Origin: Clostridiales bacterium
GTDB taxonomy: Bacteria; Bacillota; Clostridia; Lachnospirales; Lachnospiraceae
Assembly (NCBI GenBank): GCA_018365455.1
Contig: JAGZJZ010000002.1
Span: 1 to 64,000 of the forward strand
DNA length: 64,000 bases
Reading direction: 5' to 3'
The translations under genes were made by a program, and so were the position numbers. The notes under the pieces are model-generated. The model was not told the DNA's origin and made no database searches. It was given only the letters and a program-made list of their open reading frames with translations. Below are positions 58,216 to 64,000 of the stretch, one piece after another. Each line of letters opens with the position of its first letter. Position 1 is the first letter of the stretch.

Positions 58216-61200
58216 ATGAAGAGAAATGATATTCACAAAGTACTTATTATCGGTTCCGGTCCTATCATCATTGGACAGGCATGCGAATTTGACTATTCCG
58301 GAACACAGGCGTGTAAAGCGTTAAGAAACCTTGGTTATGAAATTGTTCTGGTTAATTCTAATCCGGCAACGATCATGACAGATCCGGAAACAGCGGATAT
58401 TACTTATATTGAACCATTAAATGTAGAACGTCTGACTCAGATTATTGAAAAAGAACGTCCCGATGCATTACTGCCAAACCTTGGCGGACAGTCCGGTCTG
58501 AATCTTTGTTCCGAACTTGCAAAGGCAGGCGTTTTGGATAAATATGATGTGAAAGTTATCGGTGTTCAGGTAGATGCCATTGAGCGTGGAGAAGACCGTA
58601 TCGAATTCAAAAAGGCGATGGACAGTCTGGGTATTGAAATGGCAAGAAGCGAAGTGGCATATACAGTAGAAGAGGCTTTGAGAATTGCTGATAATCTGGG
58701 ATATCCCGTTGTATTAAGACCCGCATATACCATGGGTGGTGCCGGCGGCGGTCTGGTCTATAATGTAGAAGAGTTAAAGACGGTATGTGCCAGAGGCTTA
58801 CAGGCAAGTCTGGTAGGCCAGGTACTGGTTGAAGAATCAATTCTCGGATGGGAAGAACTGGAGTTAGAAGTGGTTCGTGATTCTAAGAACAACATGATTA
58901 CGGTCTGCTTCATTGAAAATATCGATCCGCTGGGCGTACACACAGGAGATTCCTTCTGCTCCGCACCAATGCTTACTATTTCAGAGGCAGTTCAGAAAAG
59001 ACTTCAGGAGCAGGCTTATAAAATCGTGGAAGCGATTGAAGTAATTGGTGGAACAAACGTTCAGTTTGCACATGATCCGGTCAGCGACCGTATTATCGTC
59101 ATCGAAATCAATCCAAGAACTTCACGTTCCTCGGCACTTGCATCCAAAGCAACCGGATTTCCAATTGCATTGGTTTCTGCAATGCTGGCAAGTGGTTTAA
59201 CTTTAGATGAAATCCCATGCGGAAAATATGGCACTCTGGATCAGTATGTTCCGGGCGGAGATTACATTGTCATTAAATTTGCACGCTGGGCATTTGAGAA
59301 ATTTAAAGGATCTGAGGATAAACTGGGTACACAGATGCGAGCAGTTGGTGAAGTAATGAGCATCGGAAAGACTTATAAAGAGGCTTTCCAGAAGGCAATC
59401 AGAAGTCTTGAAACCGGCAGATACGGATTGGGGAATGCAAAGGATTTTGCTTCTAAGACGAAGAAAGAATTGTTAAAAATGCTTGCCGTACCAACAAGCG
59501 AACGCCAGTTTATTATGTACGAAGCACTTAGAAAAGGAGCTTCCGTAGAGGAATTATTTGATTTAACCAAGATTAAACATTACTTCATAGAACAGATGAA
59601 AGAACTGGTGGAAGAAGAAGAAGCGCTAAAAGCTTCAAAAGGCAGTATTCCCCAGACAGATGTATTAAAACAGGCTAAGTTAGATGGATTTGCAGATAAA
59701 TATCTGAGTCAGATTCTGGAAGTGACTGAAGATAAAATTAGATCTGCAAGGATTGATGCCGGAATTACAGAGGCATGGGAAGGGGTTCACGTAAGCGGCA
59801 CCAAGGATTCTGCATATTACTATTCCAGCTACCATATGAAAGACGAAAGCCCGGTTAACAGTGATAAGCCTAAGATTATGATACTAGGCGGCGGACCAAA
59901 CCGTATCGGACAGGGTATTGAATTTGATTACTGCTGCGTACATGCTGCAATTGCATTAAAAGAATTAGGCTTCGAGACGATTATTGTAAACTGTAATCCT
60001 GAGACGGTATCAACGGATTATGATACTTCTGATAAATTGTATTTTGAACCGCTGACTCTGGAAGATGTGCTCAGCATTCATGAGAAAGAAAAACCGGTAG
60101 GCGTTATCGCACAGTTTGGCGGACAGACACCGTTAAATCTGGCAAATGACCTGAAGAGAGCCGGTGTAAATATTCTTGGAACAACACCGGAAACCATTGA
60201 CCTGGCAGAAGACAGAGATCTGTTCCGGGATATGATGAAGAAGCTGAATATTCCAATGCCGGAAGCTGGAATGGCAGTAAACGCTGGAGAAGCACTTGCA
60301 ATTGCGGGCAAGATCGGATATCCGGTAATGGTACGTCCTTCCTATGTCCTGGGCGGCAGAGGCATGGAAGTGGTTCATGATGACGATGCCCTGACATTCT
60401 ACATGAAGGCAGCAGTTGGCGTTACTCCGGACAGACCGATATTGATTGACCGTTTCTTACATCATGCTACCGAGTGTGAGGCAGATGCCATCAGCGATGG
60501 AACCAATGTATTTGTACCGGCAGTAATGGAGCATATTGAGCTTGCAGGTGTTCACTCCGGTGACTCCGCATGTATTCTCCCTTCTAAGAATCTGACAGAA
60601 GAGCAGATCGAAACAATTAAGGATTATACAAGAAAAATTGCTGCAGAAATGAATGTAGTCGGACTTATGAATATGCAGTATGCGATCGAAGACGGCGTGG
60701 TATATGTGCTGGAAGCGAATCCACGTGCCTCCAGAACAGTACCACTTGTATCCAAGGTATGTAATATCAAAATGGTAAAACTTGCTACCGATATTATGAC
60801 TTCACATTTAACGGGAAGACCATCACCGGTGCTGTCGCTGAAAGAGAAGCAGTTTTCACACTATGGTGTGAAAGAGGCAGTGTTCCCATTTAATATGTTC
60901 CCGGAAGTGGATCCTTTATTAGGACCGGAAATGCGCTCTACGGGAGAGGTACTTGGTATTTCCGAAAGCTTTGGAGAAGCTTTCTATAAAGCCCAGGAAG
61001 CTACCCAGACCAAACTTCCGTTAGAAGGAACCGTATTGCTCAGCGTAAGTGACAGAGACAAGCCGGAAGTAAAAGAGGTTGCGCAGGGGCTTCACGACTG
61101 CGGATTTAAACTGATGGCTACAGGAAGCACTTATGAACTGATCAGGGAAGCCGGCCTTGAAGTGGAAAAGATCTCCAAGATCAATGAAGGAAGACCGAAT

Positions 61201-61434
61201 ATCCTGGATGCCATTACAAATAAAAAGATTCAAATGATCATCAACACACCGATTGATAAAAAAGGTGCAACAGATGACAGCTATATTCGGAAAGCTGCTA
61301 TTAAGGAAAAAATTCCTTATATGACAACTATGGCTGCAGCAAAAGCTACAGCTGAAGGAATTAAGGCAGTGAAAAAGGGTGATCGTTTAGAGGTTCATTC
61401 CTTACAGGAGTTCCACAAAAAAATTAAAGAGTAA
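58216..61434 (+). CDS. carB: carbamoyl-phosphate synthase, large subunit
   Basis: 1072 residues, the normal length. Two homologous ATP-grasp halves: KVLIIGSGPIIIGQACEFDY (start of the first) and IMILGGGPNRIGQGIEFDY (start of the second), ATP-binding RPAYTMGGAGGG and RPSYVLGGRGM, and a C-terminal MGS-like allosteric domain. Makes carbamoyl phosphate from glutamine-derived ammonia, bicarbonate and ATP for pyrimidine and arginine synthesis. ATG 58216 suits the AGAGGT site. carA is not adjacent and must lie elsewhere. Confidence 0.96.
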   Translation: MKRNDIHKVLIIGSGPIIIGQACEFDYSGTQACKALRNLGYEIVLVNSNPATIMTDPETADITYIEPLNVERLTQIIEKERPDALLPNLGGQSGLNLCSELAKAGVLDKYDVKVIGVQVDAIERGEDRIEFKKAMDSLGIEMARSEVAYTVEEALRIADNLGYPVVLRPAYTMGGAGGGLVYNVEELKTVCARGLQASLVGQVLVEESILGWEELELEVVRDSKNNMITVCFIENIDPLGVHTGDSFCSAPMLTISEAVQKRLQEQAYKIVEAIEVIGGTNVQFAHDPVSDRIIVIEINPRTSRSSALASKATGFPIALVSAMLASGLTLDEIPCGKYGTLDQYVPGGDYIVIKFARWAFEKFKGSEDKLGTQMRAVGEVMSIGKTYKEAFQKAIRSLETGRYGLGNAKDFASKTKKELLKMLAVPTSERQFIMYEALRKGASVEELFDLTKIKHYFIEQMKELVEEEEALKASKGSIPQTDVLKQAKLDGFADKYLSQILEVTEDKIRSARIDAGITEAWEGVHVSGTKDSAYYYSSYHMKDESPVNSDKPKIMILGGGPNRIGQGIEFDYCCVHAAIALKELGFETIIVNCNPETVSTDYDTSDKLYFEPLTLEDVLSIHEKEKPVGVIAQFGGQTPLNLANDLKRAGVNILGTTPETIDLAEDRDLFRDMMKKLNIPMPEAGMAVNAGEALAIAGKIGYPVMVRPSYVLGGRGMEVVHDDDALTFYMKAAVGVTPDRPILIDRFLHHATECEADAISDGTNVFVPAVMEHIELAGVHSGDSACILPSKNLTEEQIETIKDYTRKIAAEMNVVGLMNMQYAIEDGVVYVLEANPRASRTVPLVSKVCNIKMVKLATDIMTSHLTGRPSPVLSLKEKQFSHYGVKEAVFPFNMFPEVDPLLGPEMRSTGEVLGISESFGEAFYKAQEATQTKLPLEGTVLLSVSDRDKPEVKEVAQGLHDCGFKLMATGSTYELIREAGLEVEKISKINEGRPNILDAITNKKIQMIINTPIDKKGATDDSYIRKAAIKEKIPYMTTMAAAKATAEGIKAVKKGDRLEVHSLQEFHKKIKE

Positions 61435-61462
61435 GATGAGCAGAAAAAATGTTAAAATCTGC

Positions 61463-61492
61463 TTGACAAATTCAGACATACTATGCTATAGT
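61463..61492 (+). promoter_or_regulatory. promoter of rplJL
   Basis: TTGACA (61463-61468), 18 bp, TATAGT (61487-61492), directly ahead of the L10 leader. Confidence 0.85.
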
Positions 61493-61499
61493 CTATTAG

Positions 61500-61618
61500 A
61501 AAACTGCCGAAGACAGTAGGTGCCGCAAGGCATAAGGTGAAAACGCCTACCGAGGAGTAATGAGTTCTTATAAGAATGATTTATGAAACCTCTTTGTCTT
61601 GTACAAAGAGGTTTTTTT
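61500..61618 (+). ncRNA. ribosomal protein L10 leader
   Basis: CTGCCGAAGACAGTAGGTG, GCAAGGCATAAGG and CGCCTACCGAGGAGTAAT form the L10-leader fold that binds L10(L12) and controls rplJL. It ends in a terminator, AAACCTCTTTG pairing with CAAAGAGGTTT and T7 (61586-61618). Confidence 0.9.
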
Positions 61619-61657
61619 ACGGCGGTACACATACTAACATAAGGAGGTGCACCATTC

Positions 61658-62146
61658 ATGGCAAAAGTTGAACTTAAAAAACCAGTTGTTGAAGAGATTA
61701 GCGCAAGTATTAAAGATGCAGCATCAGTTATTTTAGTTACTTACAGTGGAATCAGCGTGGAACAGGACACAGCTCTTCGTAAAGAGCTTAGAGAAGCTGG
61801 CGTTATCTACAAAGTATACAAAAATACAATGATGAACTTTGCATTCAAAGATACAGATTGCGAAGCACTCAGCAAACATCTGGAAGGACCAAACGCAATT
61901 GCAATTTCCAAAGAAGACGCAACTGCTCCGGCAAGAATCTTAGCAAAGCATGCAAAGACTGTTCCGGCTATCAAATTGATCGCAGGTGTCGTAGAAGGAG
62001 CTTACTACGATGAGACAGGCGTACAGGCACTGGCTTCCGTTCCGTCAAGAGAAGAACTTCTTGGCAAATTACTTGGAAGTATCCAGTCACCTATTACAAA
62101 TCTTGCTCGTGTTCTTAATCAGATTGCAGAAGCAAAAGAAGCTTAA
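61658..62146 (+). CDS. rplJ: 50S ribosomal protein L10
   Basis: 162 residues. VILVTYSGISVEQDTALRKE and YKVYKNTMMNFAF are the L10 signatures. It anchors L7/L12 to the ribosome and represses its own operon through the upstream leader. AAGGAGGTG site. Confidence 0.96.
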   Translation: MAKVELKKPVVEEISASIKDAASVILVTYSGISVEQDTALRKELREAGVIYKVYKNTMMNFAFKDTDCEALSKHLEGPNAIAISKEDATAPARILAKHAKTVPAIKLIAGVVEGAYYDETGVQALASVPSREELLGKLLGSIQSPITNLARVLNQIAEAKEA

Positions 62147-62221
62147 GAATTCAACGTAAAACTTGGAACCGGAAAATCGGATATCCGTAAAAAATTTAAA
62201 AATTAAATGGAGGAAAATAAA

Positions 62222-62596
62222 ATGGCAAAATTAACAACAGCAGAATTTATTGATGCTATCAAAGAATTATCTGTATTAGAATTAAACGATTTAGTAAAAG
62301 CATGTGAAGAAGAATTTGGTGTATCTGCAGCAGCAGGTGTTGTAGTAGCAGCAGCAGGCGGAGCAGCAGAAGCAGCAGAAGAAAAAGATGAGTTCGACGT
62401 AGAATTAACAGAAGTTGGACCAAACAAAGTTAAAGTTATCAAAGTTGTTCGTGAAGCTACAGGCTTAGGCTTAAAAGAAGCTAAAGAAGTAGTTGACGGA
62501 GCTCCTAAGGTAGTTAAAGAAGGCGTTTCTAAAGCAGAAGCTGAAGAATTAAAGACTAAATTAGAAGCAGAAGGCGCTAAGATCACATTAAAATAA
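62222..62596 (+). CDS. rplL: 50S ribosomal protein L7/L12
   Basis: 124 residues from ATG 62222 (GGAGGAAA site). An N-terminal dimerisation domain, an Ala-rich hinge (GVVVAAAGGAAEAAEEKDEF) and the C-terminal domain (VIKVVREATGLGLKEAKEVV). Very A-rich codon use, typical of highly expressed genes. A terminator follows and rpoB does not. Confidence 0.97.
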   Translation: MAKLTTAEFIDAIKELSVLELNDLVKACEEEFGVSAAAGVVVAAAGGAAEAAEEKDEFDVELTEVGPNKVKVIKVVREATGLGLKEAKEVVDGAPKVVKEGVSKAEAEELKTKLEAEGAKITLK

Positions 62597-62609
62597 TTTG
62601 ATGATTAGC

Positions 62610-62656
62610 AATCCCCGCAGATTCCTGGGTTCCAGGTGTCTGCGGGGATTTTTTTT
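62610..62656 (+). terminator. terminator after rplL
   Basis: AATCCCCGCAGA pairs with TCTGCGGGGATT, followed by T8. Confidence 0.92.
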
Positions 62657-62668
62657 GTTCTTTATGAA

Positions 62669-63436
62669 CTATCTCCATTTTAGTGTATAAGAACCATTAC
62701 ATGCGGAATTATATCCTTGCCGTAATACCTGAATGTAATAGACGCCGGCTGGAAATACAGATTGGGTAGTTTCTGTTTTCGTGGAATTCACCCGATAAGT
62801 CGATGCATTCGTTATTCTGATATAGGGGCTTGGTGATACGATTTTAAATTCAATCCAGTTGTTGTTAGCCAGTGCACCGTATGTAAACCGGATTCTTTGC
62901 GGTGCAGGTAAAACAATTTTATACCAATCTGATTTAGTGGAGGATTCACCTAATAACAGGGTTCCCTGTTCCGTTTTATTACGGGGAAGGTTTTTTGCAT
63001 TGGACTGCTTTGAACCGCTTTTATCCGAAATTGCTTTAAAACTGTATTTTAATTTGTAGCTGCTGTCAGTCGTTTTAATGTAGTAAGTTCCCTTTTTTAC
63101 GCAATAGTACTGATTTGAGCTGCTGCTCCCGGCTGTATATTTTGTAAAAGTATCTAATTCCTTTTTCCTGCTGTTGCATAACCGGATTCCCATGGGCCAT
63201 TTATAATTGGTGTAAGTACTATAGCGGTATCCCGAAACAGTAATCAGTCCAGGTTTTGTAACTTTGATTTTATGATATACAGTTTGCGTACTGCCATAAC
63301 TTTTATCTGTATACCATTTGTTATTACGTAGGGACTTTGTCTTGGATGCTGCCAGTGTTGTCATGCCCAGCGCAAGGGTAAGCATGAGTGATAACATTGC
63401 CATAATCATTAGTTTCTGTAAATTTCTCTTTTTCAT
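62669..63436 (-). CDS. secreted protein with pre-peptidase C-like domains
   Basis: 255 residues, AGGAGGAAAC site before ATG 63436. A signal peptide (about 1-30, cleaved near LAAS) is followed by two beta-sandwich units rich in Tyr, Ser and Thr; the pattern HKIKVTKPGLITVSG...KKGTYYIKT and WYKIVLPAPQRIRF...FPAGVYYIQV resembles bacterial pre-peptidase C-terminal (PPC) domains. No catalytic domain or sorting signal. Probably released or loosely bound outside; role unknown. Confidence 0.7.
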   Translation of the reverse strand: MKKRNLQKLMIMAMLSLMLTLALGMTTLAASKTKSLRNNKWYTDKSYGSTQTVYHKIKVTKPGLITVSGYRYSTYTNYKWPMGIRLCNSRKKELDTFTKYTAGSSSSNQYYCVKKGTYYIKTTDSSYKLKYSFKAISDKSGSKQSNAKNLPRNKTEQGTLLLGESSTKSDWYKIVLPAPQRIRFTYGALANNNWIEFKIVSPSPYIRITNASTYRVNSTKTETTQSVFPAGVYYIQVLRQGYNSACNGSYTLKWR

Positions 63437-63470
63437 CTTTGTTTCCTCCTGATAAATTTATAGTTCGTAT

Positions 63471-63479
63471 ATTATACCA
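63471..63479 (-). promoter_or_regulatory. extended -10 promoter of the secreted protein gene
   Basis: On the minus strand TGG then TATAAT (63476-63471), no clear -35. Confidence 0.5.
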
Positions 63480-63680
63480 ACAGACATTAAAACAAAGTAA
63501 TAGCATGTATTGAATAGCTGATTTTGTGTTATGAATTATCATGCATAGAAAAATTTAGTTTTAAGAAGCTCAGGTGCCTGGAGATTACAGTAATAATATT
63601 GATTAGTAAAGTTATGAATATATCAGAGATCAAGACGAATATCTTGATTATTTTGTGAATAAAATAACGAAAAGTTTGTG

Positions 63681-63709
63681 TTGATTTTGGTTAAGTTCTG
63701 TGATAATAT
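63681..63709 (+). promoter_or_regulatory. promoter of the aldehyde dehydrogenase gene
   Basis: TTGATT (63681-63686), 17 bp, TAATAT (63704-63709). Confidence 0.6.
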
Positions 63710-63777
63710 AAGATATATCCAAAATGTAATCAAAAAATTACAATAGTTTACCACAAATATGAAAGTGAGGATTTATC

Positions 63778-64000
63778 ATGGGTGATGTTAAGAAACTGGG
63801 TTATTATGTAAATGGTGTGTTTAAAGAATCAAAGACGGAACGTTATACGGATGCCTGCAATCCAAGTACCGGCGAAATCACTGCAAAAGTACCTTGCTGT
63901 ACTTCTGAAGAAGTGGAAGAAGCCATTGCAGCGGCAAAGGCGGCTTTTCCGGGCTGGTCAGGAACACCTGTAATCAAACGTGTTCAGATTCTTTATAAAC
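63778..64000 (+). CDS. CoA-acylating methylmalonate-semialdehyde dehydrogenase-like, 5' part
   Basis: 74 codons before the window ends, from ATG 63778 (GTGAGGA site). YYVNGVFKESKTERYTDACN, PSTGEITAKVP and AAKAAFPGWSGTPVIKRVQ match the N-terminus of the MmsA/IolA group of the aldehyde dehydrogenase superfamily, which oxidise (methyl)malonate semialdehyde to acyl-CoA. Catalytic residues lie beyond the edge, so the exact family is uncertain. Confidence 0.75.
   Translation, partial: MGDVKKLGYYVNGVFKESKTERYTDACNPSTGEITAKVPCCTSEEVEEAIAAAKAAFPGWSGTPVIKRVQILYK

Overview
The window looks like the chromosome of a Gram-positive anaerobe of the Clostridia, most likely a gut Lachnospiraceae. The basis is sigma-A promoters of the TTGACA/TATAAT type, AGGAGG ribosome binding sites, an L10-leader-controlled rplJL operon, a two-subunit iron-sulfur serine dehydratase, and a large conjugative-type element of the kind common in that family. 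No tRNA, rRNA or CRISPR array was seen.

Positions 1 to about 41,400 are the right part of an integrative (ICE-like) element whose left end and transfer genes lie outside the window. From the left it holds a regulator running off the edge, a XerC/D-type recombinase, a class B sortase and a long operon (3208-12601) of small accessory genes around a frameshifted N6-adenine methylase, an NAD+-dependent DNA ligase and two YkgJ-type cysteine-cluster proteins. Next come a zinc-ribbon membrane protein, SSB, an AAA+/zincin-VWA pair (16464-20619), more accessory genes, a second DNA methylase, an AbiE-type toxin-antitoxin pair and an IS110-family remnant. A recombination and replication block follows (YqaJ exonuclease, RecD2-like helicase, CHC2/Toprim primase-like protein), then a ParM/ParR partition cassette, Tn916-like regulatory genes, a DUF6462/excisionase-like gene, a ribbon-helix-helix gene and a Tn916-type integrase. 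Integrase-arm-like repeats lie just past the integrase. The first chromosomal gene encodes only the tRNA-binding domain typical of the methionyl-tRNA synthetase C-terminus, so insertion into or next to metG is plausible.

The most unusual finding concerns control of the element. Three operons (starting at 3208, 14716 and 28591) each begin with a near-identical module: a sigma-A promoter, a conserved start ACATCAG, a small 7-4-7 hairpin, an 18-20 nt linker and a strong terminator whose base (GTGTC/GGCAC) is constant while the rest of both stems varies and still pairs. Further terminators follow before the genes and inside the operons. This resembles the design of a processive antitermination system and is the best candidate for something undescribed. 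A second promoter family (TTGTA(A/G)-N17-TGTAAT with ATCG before the -10) lies ahead of the recombinase, a small operon at 13308 and parM.

From about 41,400 onward the sequence is chromosomal. A membrane-anchored AraC regulator (minus strand) is divergent from an oligosaccharide ABC importer (two permeases and a lipoprotein) and a GH88 unsaturated glucuronyl hydrolase, which together suggest uptake and cleavage of uronic-acid oligosaccharides. Then come a GNAT acetyltransferase, an XRE regulator, an AgrA/AgrC-like two-component pair, serine dehydratase sdaAB-sdaAA, and a striking 161-nt near-perfect long hairpin (54535-54695). The housekeeping block rpmG-secE-nusG-rplK-rplA follows. The usual rplKA-rplJL order is broken by a degenerate stretch, an unknown gene and carB. 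The window ends with the L10 leader, rplJ, rplL (no rpoB next to it), a secreted protein on the minus strand, and the start of a CoA-acylating aldehyde dehydrogenase.
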